A stretch of DNA of 64,000 nt from Crotophaga sulcirostris (Eukaryota > Chordata > Aves > Cuculiformes > Crotophagidae), in NCBI GenBank assembly GCA_013397455.1, contig VYZB01000347.1, positions 62,001 to 126,000 on the forward strand. Direction: 5' to 3'. The notes under the pieces were generated by a model. That model made no database searches, had not been told where the DNA came from, and saw only the letters and a program-made list of their open reading frames with translations. The position numbers and the translations under genes were made by a program. The stretch's first letter is position 1; every line of letters starts with the position of its first letter. Below are positions 23,001 to 33,594 of the stretch, in pieces.

Positions 23001-23447
23001 TTCTCACCCTGAAACATGTTACAGATGTTACACTTATTCAGACTGGAACAGCTTCACCTGTCAGGTCAATCTGCACCAGGTTGCTCTGGGGTTCTTTAGT
23101 ACAGAGAATATGATACCTGTTAGTATCTTCTGGTGCACTTTATTCCTTAGCCCTTTTAAAAGGCTTGTTTCTGTTAATGTTCCTTTTGATTTGTGGGATT
23201 TAGAAAGGTTATACCAATATTTCCAATAAGTGCAGCATCTTAACCGTGTCATAAAAAGGAAGCAAGCTGAAAGACTCTACCAGTGGAATTATAAAGCTAA
23301 ATGTAAGATCTTTCTTTTGTAAACTACTTTTGTATGACTAATAAAAAGCTTCACAGCACAATTATATTTTTATCATGTCACTGTTGTTTTGTTTGAAGTA
23401 TCTATGAAGTCCATATTGCTGTAATAATGTTTTATTGTTCTGTGCAG
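20071..23447. other. TNIP3 intron 8, no repeat recognised
   Basis: About 3.4 kb of AT-rich intron. It includes a run of 16 T at 21570-21585 and a perfect 18-bp palindrome at 22189-22206. A short open stretch at 23235-23301 has splice-like ends, but it would break the frame and is not called. I see no CR1 copy here. Confidence 0.5.
22189..22206. repeat. 18-bp perfect palindrome
   Basis: 'catatgaaatttcatatg' is its own reverse complement. A further 'catatgaaa' copy sits just upstream at about 22174. It is AT-rich and intronic (TNIP3 intron 8). No function is evident. Confidence 0.8.
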
Positions 23448-23508
23448 CCAGACTATCAGTGGTATGTTCCTGACCAGTTTCCGCCAGATGTGCAGCACAA
23501 GGCAAATG
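23448..23508 (+). CDS. TNIP3: TNIP3 exon 9, conserved C-terminal block
   Basis: Sixty-one bases from 'ctgtgcag' to AATG|GTAAGA. It encodes PDYQWYVPDQFPPDVQHKAN plus the first base of a split codon (phase 1 donor). This block is nearly identical to human PDYQWYALDQLPPDVQHKAN and resembles the PEYTW element of TNIP1, so it is a diagnostic family feature. Its role is not settled. The exon is too short to appear as an open reading frame. Confidence 0.96.
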
Positions 23509-24090
23509 GTAAGACAACAGCTGTACAGAGCATATTTTAAATGTTTTTTGATTTTTTTTTAATGGGGGCCTTTGAGGGATGTAGAGTAAACTTTCCTATT
23601 TATTTGCTGAGTACTTATGCAATGGCTTTGCCTTTGAGAGCCGAGGTTGGTGTATATGTAAGACAGGTGAGGTCTCTAATGTAGTACCATCTACATTACG
23701 TCTTTTAACTTTGTGGCAATTTGTCAAATGTCTCTGTTACACATTACAGGTTCGCACATTTGCCTCATTAAACACCCACTAATAGTCCTAAAGAAAAGAT
23801 ATCCTCAGAGTTATCCTAGAGCTTCTGTTGCTCCCGCTAGGACTAAATTTGATGATTTGATGAACCGGAAGCCAAGATGGGGCAGATTTTAGAAGACCTT
23901 TGTGACAAAGTATAGGCCTTAGTGTGTTGTTTCACCTTAAAGGCAAAATGCCCATTGCTATTCTTGATCTGCTCTGATAGTTCAAGGTGCAACATCTGAA
24001 AATAAAACCATGTAAATGGACAAAGTTAATTAATTAGTTGCCAAAGTGTCAGTGCAAACTATCTTTTGGAAACCAGGAGTATTTAACATT

Positions 24091-24320
24091 TATAGAACCA
24101 TAGAATGGTTTGGGTTGGAAGGGACCTTAAAGACTATCCAGTTCCAACCCCCCCCATCATGGGGAGGGACACCTACTTAGATCAGGTTGCTTAAAGCTCC
24201 ATCCAACCTGGCCTTAAACACTTCCAGGGAGAGGGCATCCATATCTTCTCTGGGCAACCTGTGCCAGTGCCTCACCACCCTCATAGTGAAGAATTTGTAC
24301 CTGCATTTGAAATCATGCCC
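24091..24320 (-). mobile_element. CR1 LINE 3' end, antisense
   Basis: Antisense CR1 tail: 'tatagaaccatagaatggtt', 'gggttggaagggaccttaaa', 'ggagggacacctacttagat', 'ccatccaacctggccttaaa', 'cctgtgccagtgcctcacca'. It lies in the last intron of TNIP3. The far limit is approximate. Confidence 0.95.
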
Positions 24321-27300
24321 AGTTTCTGGGTGTTTCACTCAGAAGGTACTTGAGAATTAAGGCACCTCAAGTTTTGTGTTTTGCTCTTTTCTCTGGTCTC
24401 ATGGCCCTTTTGTAGAGATACCATCTCAGATGAATAATGATACCATCATGCAGTGTTGCAGGGGGATCAGCAAGGTTTGCTGGTGTGCACTGCAGGAACA
24501 TGCATGTCTGCCATTTCGTGGTGTGAGTAGGTCCCACATGTGGTGACAGGCACTCATCACCAAAAGCTGGTTTATAACATCTAGAAGAAGAAGATGGCTC
24601 TAGAGGAACCATTCCACTATTTATTGTCATCCATTTTTGCAGAGAAGAAAGGATGGGCTGGGAATTTAGCTCGGCAAAATGAAGGATGAGCTTCCCATAA
24701 TTACATGGGAACTCTTTCAAGCGTTCTGATGTGGTCATAGGGAAAGTAGTGCTGGAACTGCAGGAAAGGGTAGGAGATGAATTTTGTAGTTCCTCCCACT
24801 TAAACTCAAAAGTAATTTATTACACCAGAGAATACAGGGAGGATGTTTATAAGAGCAAATGAAACAAGTCTGGCCACGAACTGCAGCTGTGGTCCAAGCC
24901 CCAACCCCCAACTTTGGGGATCTGAAGAGAGAGAGATTTCTTCTTTTACACTGCTTGATTCTATGACTTGACTTCTGGCTCCCTGAAAAACTGTTTTTGA
25001 ATCCTTGCTCTGTCTTTCTTTTACTTTTCCTTGTCTAGAACACCCAGATAACTCCTTCTCAATGGGACAGTGAGTAGGACACTTGGAGACTTTTCGGATC
25101 CCTCTTTTTTTTGTCCCCACAAAGAAGACTTCTCAGTGAGTCCCATCATAGGGCTATGTAGGATGTCTGCTTTAACATCTTTGGGGATGTTATTCTTTTA
25201 TCTTTGCTGATAGAACAAGGATGATTTTATTAACCATTCATCACAGAGAACTCCAAATTTTACTATCAATTTATGTATTATACGTAGTCACCTATATTAA
25301 ATCTATATTTAAGTATTTTGACAAAGGTTTCAAAGACAGAAACTCCAGGAATACCTGATGAAAGTATTCTTGATGTGCCAATTTCTTTGTTCTGTTTTGT
25401 ATGAGTGCTAATTACAATGGTGCGTTTAAATGAGCTGGTATGTGCAGCAGCATTCCCAGGTCTCATTTTTCATCTTTCATTTCCTCATTAAGTAATAAAC
25501 TGTCCAATAAATCTTATCTCTTCTGAGATAGGTCTTCATTGTAGAAAAACAAAACAGCAGTGCAGTAACATTTAGGCATGAGGCAGTTTCCTGTAGGAAT
25601 GCTGTTTCAGTAGGCTGATATTTCTAGGGAAAACCCTTAAGTTTTCCTCAACTGAACAAATTTTCCTTTGACACTAGGTTTTTTTTTTTAAGGAATAATT
25701 ACAAAATACAGGTCACAGGTCGTAACTTTAGCACTGAACACAAGTGAAATGAATTGGAAAACTGGTATTTTTTGTGATACATCATCAAAAAAGCCTGTTT
25801 TAAAGATATCAGAAATCTATGAGTATCTATGTTGACTCTAACTAGTTTGCTATAATTCACTGGGACTGCAAAGGCATATTGTCACCAAGGAAGAATTATT
25901 AATTTTTTCTATGTTTTTGCATAGATGTAGCTTGATTGTGTTTTCCTCCATCTCTCCCCTCCTTTGTAAGGGAGAAAAAAAAAATCAAGGTAGTTCTATG
26001 CATTATTTGCATGCAGGGGCTTTGGCATTTGATTTAGGTACTCTACATCCTTCTGTAGCCAGCTGTAATCTCATGTTTTCTGCTTCTCATGTAACCCTAG
26101 CTACACTTTTCTTCTGACTGGCACCACATTTCTTAGATGCTCCCGTGTACAAAGGAAACTGTCTTAAAGGGCTGCTGCCTCTGAGAAACCTGGTTTATCT
26201 TTCTGAAATATTTTTAAATTTTTTAAAAAATATCTGCTACAGAAATTTGTTTAGTCCTATTTCATCCTAATTTCCAGTGTTTCTATTCCAGTTTGTTATT
26301 TTCCCTACAGATCTATGTTTTTGCAGTTGGCAGGCTTACACAATGCCCATGGTTTAGGGCAGCTTTGATGCCAGGTACCACGGCAGGATGCAGTTGCCTG
26401 CCATCTATATGTCTGAATGGCCACAGGATGGTGAGAGTTTAATCTGGTTCCTCTCCTCCAGCTCTTTCAGGCTGGTTTTCCAAGAGTTTGGTTTTCCACG
26501 TCACCATTGGGATCCAAACTGAATCCAGAAATATTCAACAGGCGGTTTGCGAATAGGAGGGTGTGGGCTGTATGAAGGTTTATTGCTCTGGTTTTACTGG
26601 CATTTTCTTCCCATTTGCATCCAGAAAGTTTCTTGTTAAACTGCTTAAAAAACTCAGATACCTCATACCAGACTTCAGCTGGTCTGTGAGCATAAGTGCT
26701 TCTTCTCTGTGTCTTCCAAAACAAGAAATACTCCAGCTGAAAGAAGGCAGAGCAAAGAGATGGACAGGAACATTTTGTGTCCAGCCTTGTTCTGTGGGCT
26801 GCAGTGGAGATCAGGCTGCAAGGAAAGACCACTCAGGTAGTCCTCAGAGGGCAAACGCCTGTCTGCAAAACAGCGTTGGGGAAAATCATCAGGCTTCCAA
26901 AAAAGCAAAGGTGTTTGCCTTGATAAAGAGAGAAGAACAATGTGGAAAGGTAAGGTATAGGAGACAGGTAGAGATTAAGGAAGAAGATGATGAGATGAGA
27001 TGTTTCACTGCACCAGCAGTGTATTTCCAAGGGGATAACTCTTCCTGCCTGCCTCTGGGCTGGCCCCTTCCCAGGTGCTTTGCTGTGCAGAAAGCTTGGT
27101 CCTAAACTGTACTTAAATTCTTCCAGCTTACCCTTGTTTAAGCATCAGTGCTGCCTTTGGAGGGACATTAGCTCCTAAGTTTCTCCATGCTCTGTCACTT
27201 AGCATTCTTGGAACTGGTTCCCAATCTTTATTTCTTGGTAGTGGATTATTGGGGGTTTTGGGATGGGTTTTTTTGGTTTTTGTTTTTAAAGAGCAAGGCA

Positions 27301-27694
27301 GGATGATTTCCAACAAGTGTACTCAATGTCACTTTATTTGGCAACCAGTGTTGACTTCTTTCCTTATCCAACTGTGCAAAATTGAAAAGACAGTTGGAAA
27401 AAAAAGATTGATTTGGAGATTTTCCCTGAACCTAGTTTTTTAATGAAAAATTCTCTGGAAAAGAAGTTTATTGCTCAAAGCCTATTCAGAGCAAGGAGCC
27501 TTTTGCATGCCACAACTGCTGGCATGCATTGCTGTTTTCACGTTGAAAATTAATCTCACTCTATGTGTTTTCTTCGCAGAAAGATTCTCAGAATATGTAT
27601 TTATGAACCCCAGTTACCGCTTCAGAACATCAGATATAACTACCTGATTTGGATCCAGTTATGCCAGGCACAGGGAGAAGCCAAAATGTAGCCA

Positions 27695-27740
27695 AAATCT
27701 TTAAGGTCCCTTCTAATCCAAACCATTGTATGATTCTATG
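27695..27740 (+). mobile_element. CR1 LINE 3' tip
   Basis: A 46-bp sense remnant, 'aaaatctttaaggtccc' followed by 'ttctaatccaaaccattgta' and 'tgattctatg'. It is an extreme 5' truncation in the last TNIP3 intron. Confidence 0.88.
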
Positions 27741-29261
27741 TTCACCACCTGGCATGCCTAGGGAAAGCAAAAATCAACCTGCAAAGCCCTAAGGATGCCC
27801 AGATGAGCACATGAAGAAGGACAATGTGTCTGCTTACTTTCATTATAGTATCATCTCTTGTTCCTTTCCACTCTGCTGCTTTCCAGATTTTTGCCCTCTA
27901 GGCACCTACTTTGCTGTTAATGTTGTTATAATTACAGCTAATTGGAAGAAGAGGAGGGAGATGTGTGGGGTTTTCCACTGAAAATAATGACATCTGTAGG
28001 GAGGGGAGAAATATGAAAGAATGAAAAATGGCTTTGTGGAGGTCTTCAATGAAAACCAGGCAGAAAAAAATGTTAATTAACTGACATCTTAATTTTCCTG
28101 GAAAAAATCCCAGACTCTAAACATTTTTGATATTAGCCTGTCCTCAGTGCATACATTACATTAGGAATTATCAGTGCTCCCAAGCAGTCAAGACAGATTT
28201 AATTAGCAGCTTGCCATCCCCACTGGGAATGACAGTGTGATTATTTTCAGGATTTTTATGGATACAACTTGGTTCCTGTTACTGCAATGTAACAAAAGGG
28301 CCATAAGCACACCTTTAATTTCTAACTCTAGGTCTTGAGAAGCTGCCTTTTTTTAGAAAGGGATTGCTTTTAAAAGTCAACTTGAGCAAAAAATCACAGA
28401 ATGTTTGTAGTTTTCAGAGTACCAGGCAGAAAAGCCTCCTGTGAAGAGGAACAGGAAATGTAATTTAAACAGCTGCATGATTTGTTAACTCTATTTCTAT
28501 GACAGAACATGTCAGGATTTGTCATTCAGAAGCCATTTAAATGACTCCACACACACTGGTATGTTTTTTTCCTTTGAGAATGAAACACAGGGAAGAATCG
28601 AGGCATTTAAGGGAGCTTGTCTAAAACGGGACGTTGAGGGTGGTCTGCTGCGATAGATAACGTGGTGGCTGTTTTCATTAAATCATTCATTTTCCTGGTG
28701 ACTTGATGAAGCATTCATCTGATAATTGGAAATACCCTTAGTTCCTCATTGGTCATCTAAGGAAATGATGTAAAAATTAATTCCAAGCCATTGCTTGTTG
28801 AAGTAGCAGCCAAGTGCTACTTACCCTCATTATATCTGTCCACATTCCTTTACCTATTTTTTGTATTTTAAGTGTATAAGTACTCTGTGCTGGGCTCTGA
28901 AGTCTGCTTGAACTGTGAAATATCCAGGTTTTCTGAATGGTTAATGCCATCTTAGCTGAAAGACTCTTTGTTTTTGGAAACTACATGTTATATGTCATGT
29001 TTGCCTTTCTTCTCTGGCAGACCATACCTGCAGTGCTGTGGTATATGATGGTTTGTACCAGCTAGGCAAGAACTTTAGGAGCCAAAAGCATCTTGGCATA
29101 AGCAGGGTGACCTCAGTGTGTCTCAATGTAACTCAGTACTGGAAGGAACAAAAATCATTGATGGACATTCCCACTGTATAGCTGCCTGAGGTGTCTGAAT
29201 ATCCAAGTCCTGTCTCCTCTCCTCCACCCTCTGCCCCCATTACATTGTTGTATGAATACAG

Positions 29262-29345
29262 TATGACAGTATCACAGTATTACAAGGTTGGAAAGGACCT
29301 CTGAGATCGAGTCCAACCTATAACCCAACACTAACACCAACTCAA
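29262..29345 (-). mobile_element. CR1 LINE 3' fragment, antisense
   Basis: 'gtatgacagtatcacagtat' followed by 'tacaaggttggaaaggacct', 'ctgagatcgagtccaaccta' and 'taacccaacactaacacca' is the antisense tail of a CR1 sub-family different from the 'ggaagggacc' copies. About 85 bp long. Confidence 0.9.
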
Positions 29346-30372
29346 ATACCAGCATTTGATGTGAAGCTTGGAAACAAGTTTCTTGTTAGAAGTTTTGTTC
29401 CACCCTCTTTGCTGTTATAGGGACCTTTTTATGTGAAATGAAAAGAAAGGACAAATGCCTGTATTTATCCTTCTTGCAAAATGAACTACTGTGCTAGTTG
29501 TTGCTCTTCCTGGCTTTAGTGAACAAATAATATGGATTTTAGCTCTGATACTACCTGCAAGGAAAAGGTGTCACCAAAATTGATGATTTGTGGTACTGCT
29601 GCTTGCTACAAACGTGGACTTTTTGGACCAGGTTTTCTTTCATATACATTAAGGTATCATCAGCACTGTGGCTTTGGAAGTGAATGATGGGGTTGCTACC
29701 TAGCAGCTGCAGGGCAGCTCTCCTAAGCAAATTCACAACATTTCACTCTTAATGTTTCTCTTGTAAGTGAAATACTGTGTGTGCTTGTGTGGGTGTGCTA
29801 CTAGTGACATATTACAGTGTTTCCAGAATATTTTGAAACTTCAGGAAGAAAGTGTGTGTTACACTGGCAATACTACATTTCATTTCTTCAATTTTATTTT
29901 TTTTTCCTATCTCTAGTGAATTACTATCAAACACATACTTGAACCACAAACACCTACTTAGCTGTAGGTACTACTACCTAATGCTTCCCTCTGTCGTACT
30001 TATTTGCCCTCTTGGATGCATGCAAAGCTAATGTGTACCTATGAGAACTGCTGAATGTCAGCTGTTCTTTATAGAGGTCTAGAAAGATTTTAGATGGGGA
30101 CTTTAGGTTATTAGACCCTACTGTTTGCTCTGCATCAACAATCAGGACTAGGTGAAAGTTGAGAGGAAAAAATACTATTGCTCTGTATATATGTACCTTC
30201 ATTTGCTGCTTCACACTTACTGGAATTTGTATTAAAGGATTACAGACTTGTAATGATGTACAATATTGGTTCCAGGGATGGGTGTGTTTGTGTTACAAAA
30301 TAGGGGAAAATTAATCATAAGTGAGTTGTATTTTTCAAAGTCAAAATGATTTGTGTTGATTTACTTCTGCAG

Positions 30373-30404
30373 ATTCAACCTCGGAGAAGAGAGCCCATCA
30401 CTGA
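30373..30404 (+). CDS. TNIP3: TNIP3 exon 10, coding end and stop
   Basis: The acceptor 'acttctgcag' at 30371-30372 is followed by AT, which completes a split GAT codon with the G from the previous exon. The frame then reads STSEKRAHH and stops at TGA 30402-30404. Human TNIP3 ends similarly (NGLSSVKKVHP). The preceding intron is the longest of the gene (about 6.9 kb). Confidence 0.88.
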
Positions 30405-31205
30405 CAGCATATGACCTGGAGAAGTGTAGACCAAAGGCTGCAAGCTAGTCTTGCAACTTCATTATTCTATTTTGTTCTGGGTTTTGTTTTGTTTTTTTGG
30501 CTCCAGCTTCTTATCTCTTCAGTGCATGTTATTTATGCCTGGTGAAATCCCTGCGAGGACAATAGAAAAGCAGATCATACAGACTAGTGATCCTCAGGAT
30601 CCAGTTAAACTCTGCTGGGAAGCATTATTGCCCTTTGTTCTGAAGATGCTCTTTGTGCTGCCCATGAGAATCTGTTAAAAAGCCTTATGAAAAAAAGATA
30701 CAGCTATTGCTGGGGATTCAGAGACAGTCACATCTGGTTTGAATTCAAGAATTTATAAGCCAAATAGTGTTGTGATATTTTTTTGTTGGAGAATTATAGT
30801 CTTTTTAAATTTGATTTCAGGGGATGATTTGTTAATGTACCATCTTGAATTCTGTACTCTTTTTCTTGGTTTTTTTTGGTAAAAATGAAATCTGCTTCAC
30901 TGTTTTAACATGTGTCTAATTGTAAGCAAGGTACCACCGATGCCAGGCCAGGTAGAAGGTGCCTACTCCCCTTTTTCAGTCAAGGTCAGCTCCCCTTTGT
31001 TTTGGGTCCAGAACTGTATGAAAAATGTAATCACAGTTTTTTTTCTAAATGTGTACTTATTTTTATCAGAAGAATTCTAGTAGAAATATTTAATAAGTTT
31101 AACTTCTCAGTGAAAATGGCTTTGTATTTCCAAATGATTCTTGTAATGAATCAGAATATCATGTGTAACTTCTAACCTGAGAATAAAACCTGGCTTTTAA
31201 AATTA
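30405..31205 (+). other. TNIP3: TNIP3 3' UTR
   Basis: About 800 bases from the stop codon to the predicted cleavage site. It is T-rich and holds AUUUA pentamers at 30531, 30751 and 31088. Such AU-rich elements often mark short-lived, inducible immune mRNAs, consistent with an LPS-inducible regulator. Their action here is inference. No CR1 copy interrupts it. Confidence 0.75.
31182..31187 (+). terminator. TNIP3: TNIP3 polyadenylation signal AATAAA
   Basis: A canonical AATAAA in 'gagaataaaacctggc' is the only such hexamer I see after the stop codon in the terminal exon. A GT-rich stretch follows at about 31240 ('ttgtggtgaatggg'). Cleavage is expected near 31200-31210. Confidence 0.8.
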
Positions 31206-33320
31206 AATTGTATTTAGACCATGAAATTGCTTTCAGAAAATTGTGGTGAATGGGCATTCAGCAAACATTACTTGATAATCTACTTGCAAGATTCTCTCTT
31301 CCCTTCAGGGCAGCTGTTGGGAGACAGGTACCCGAACCTGCTGGCGTCCCACCTGAAAGAAGGAACGGAGATTTTTGCGCCTTAAGGCTGCATGAGATTT
31401 CCTGTGTGCTTTCCTTATAGCTCAGAAGTAGTTAATATGAGTTTAAGTTCCCACACAGACAGCTTTTTGAGCTGTGCAAAGACAGAGCCATCAGTTATTA
31501 GATCACCTGCGTGTGTCACTTCTGCTTTTAGAACAGGTATTTCCATTCCCATCCATATACAAAGGCATTAAAATAGCCTTACAGGATTAAACACGTTCAG
31601 CATTTGATATTTGGATACAATAGGGAAGAGTCCATGGGAAAGGATTTTTCAGCTGTTACATTTTACAGTGTTGCTGCTTTTGCCTGCACTGATCAAAGGA
31701 ACAACACTCCTGACTTACAATGTGGACTCAGGAAGAACACGAGCAAATCACTGAGCAAACTGACCTCTGGAGAGAAAACGCTTTTTCATGGACTATAGAA
31801 AATTAGAGTTTGCCTGCAACATTAGCTGCAGAATAAACTCCCCAGTCTCTGTTAGAGAGATAGGAGTTTTTATCTCTGCATGAATGTGGAGCTGGCTTAC
31901 AGACACCATAGCAGCAGATAGTTTAATCAGCAAACAATATAACTCTGCTATTCCTGATTAGTGATTTGGCTAATAAGGGTGAGATCATGGAAAATGCTAA
32001 TGCAGTGCCTTCGGAAAATCCAATTATAATGTAACCTAATTCAATACGAGCTCTCAGCAGGTGACCAGTGCTGTGGGCAGAGCACACCCCACTCAAAGAT
32101 GTTGTGGATTCTCAAAACAGACGAGCTTCTGTGTGGGTGGTGTGGGAGGCAACAAACCCTCGTTTCATTCATTTCCAATGTTTTCCCCAACTAATCATGA
32201 AGGTTTGTGCCTTCCCTTTGAGGTTCTTAACTCATTATCTGACAACCTGTGCAAGCATTATCTGGCCCAAGCGGGTGATTCAACATGGGCCATTCACAGT
32301 AAGAAAATAGTTTGCAGGGCTATCTTTTTTTTTCTCTGTTTAGTCACAGGCTTTTAATGTTTGTCTGGCTTGGGCACATGACTGTAAACCTTGAGTCACA
32401 CAGATCCTAATCATGCTGAGCGTGAGGAATTCCTTGTATTATATGATAGACAATTTGTATCCTTAAAAATGTATATAAAATGCCTGTATGGTTGATTTTT
32501 TCTTGATTTTCTTGTAATGATGTATGTTTCCCAAATGCAGGTGCTGTCATCTATTTCAATTAGCATTGTCAGACTCAAACATCCCCAAGGATGTACTTTC
32601 TGCAGTGATCCAGGCAAGTTAGAGGGGTAAGTCATTTTAGTTGAAATCAACCATAGTACTCATTAACAGGCATTTGTCCTTCCTTGAGCTTTGCTGACAT
32701 TGAGTATTAGCGCTCACAGTTTTTCCTTTGACTTCTTAAAGAACCCTCTGGCATTTTCCAATCTTCGTTATGTGTTTGTGAAAGGCCTTTTCTTTTCTTC
32801 TTCCTTTTCTTGTAGGAACTGCTTAGGATTTGGGGGATATTAGAATTACTATACGCATTACAAGAGGAGCAATTAATATACAGGGTAGCTTTCTTGTTAT
32901 ACTGGACCAGGCAATTATTTGAATAACTGAACCTTTAACAGCAGTAATGAGCTACAGCCGTGGTTTGAAACCCCCGATTTCCTCTCTAACAGTGGCTTGG
33001 GGGAACAAGACAAGCATGAAGTGATTTTTTGTCAAAACTTTTCAGCAGTTTAAGGGGATGTGTTCTCTTGTCTAGCAGAAAGACCAATGTGTCCTGCACC
33101 AATGCTTGACTCTGCGTGCGACTGTGTTATAAGGACTCAACTGCCATATTAAAAATGCTTACAAGGTGATGAACTTTCAGGTATACGATAAGGAACCGAC
33201 CCATAATGAAGCCGATTACTCAGCATGTTCCAGTGTTGCAGGTGGTCCAGGCGCAGGCTGTGATCAGCCCATGGAAAGCTTTGTTACTTCTGGTGGGAGC
33301 ACACGTGCTGTTAAAAGCTT
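31206..33320. other. intergenic, downstream of TNIP3
   Basis: No gene, repeat or RNA feature recognised. Open frames are short and antisense-overlapping. Confidence 0.5.
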
Positions 33321-33594
33321 TATAGAATCACAGAATGGTTTGAGTTGGAAGGGACCTTAAAGCCCATCCAGTTCCAACCCCCTACCATGGGCAGGGACAC
33401 CTCCCACTGGATCAGGGTGCTCAAAGCCCCATCCAAACTGGCCTTGAACACCTCCAGGGATGGGGCAGCTATGACTTTTCTGGGCAACTTGTGCCAGTGC
33501 CTCACAGGAAAACATTTCTTCCTAATACATAATCTAAATCTCCCTGCTTTCAGTTTAAAACCATTACCTCTCATCCTATCCCTGCACTTACGAC
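33321..33594 (-). mobile_element. CR1 LINE 3' end, antisense
   Basis: About 275 bp: 'tatagaatcacagaatggtt', 'gagttggaagggaccttaaa', 'gggacacctcccactggatc', 'atccaaactggccttgaaca', 'cacaggaaaacatttcttcc', 'aaaccattacctctcatcct'. The 150-codon - strand open frame at 33320-33772 is the decayed CR1 tail read in sense and is not a host gene. Confidence 0.96.

Larger units (their letters stand above)
24321..30372. other. remainder of TNIP3 intron 9
   Basis: About 6 kb of intron before the terminal exon. It contains two small CR1 remnants (27695-27740 and 29262-29345) and otherwise unique-looking sequence. Several short open frames overlap on opposite strands, notably a 180-codon + strand frame at 26563-27105. 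It shows no recognisable domain or splice logic, so I do not call it. Confidence 0.5.
3669..31205 (+). other. TNIP3: TNIP3 (ABIN-3) gene, ten exons placed
   Basis: TNIP3 encodes an A20 (TNFAIP3)-interacting coiled-coil protein of the cytoplasm. It dampens NF-kB activation by Toll-like and TNF receptors by binding polyubiquitin and A20. Exons: 3669-3755 (coding from 3729), 5269-5358, 6515-6580, 7862-7993, 10653-10781, 13962-14078, 17274-17399, 19912-20070, 23448-23508 and 30373 to about 31205. Spliced together they read without a stop for 312 codons; remembered human TNIP3 is about 325 residues. All donors are GT and all acceptors AG. The first eight introns are phase 0 and the last is phase 1. 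The identity rests on AHD1, the UBAN motif and the PDYQWY C-terminus, in family order. The start exon and possible further 5' exons are the least certain parts. Confidence 0.93.

Noticed and set aside
23235..23301. Possible extra TNIP3 exon ('tgcag' acceptor, open 22 codons, then GTAAGA donor)
   Set aside because: It is 67 bases long and would shift the frame between phase-0 exons 8 and 9. Human TNIP3 has no matching segment, and the PDYQWY block follows exon 8 directly in the family.
26563..27105. 180-codon open frame on the + strand inside the last TNIP3 intron
   Set aside because: Overlapped by several antisense frames, with no recognisable domain and no splice sites that would join TNIP3 in phase.
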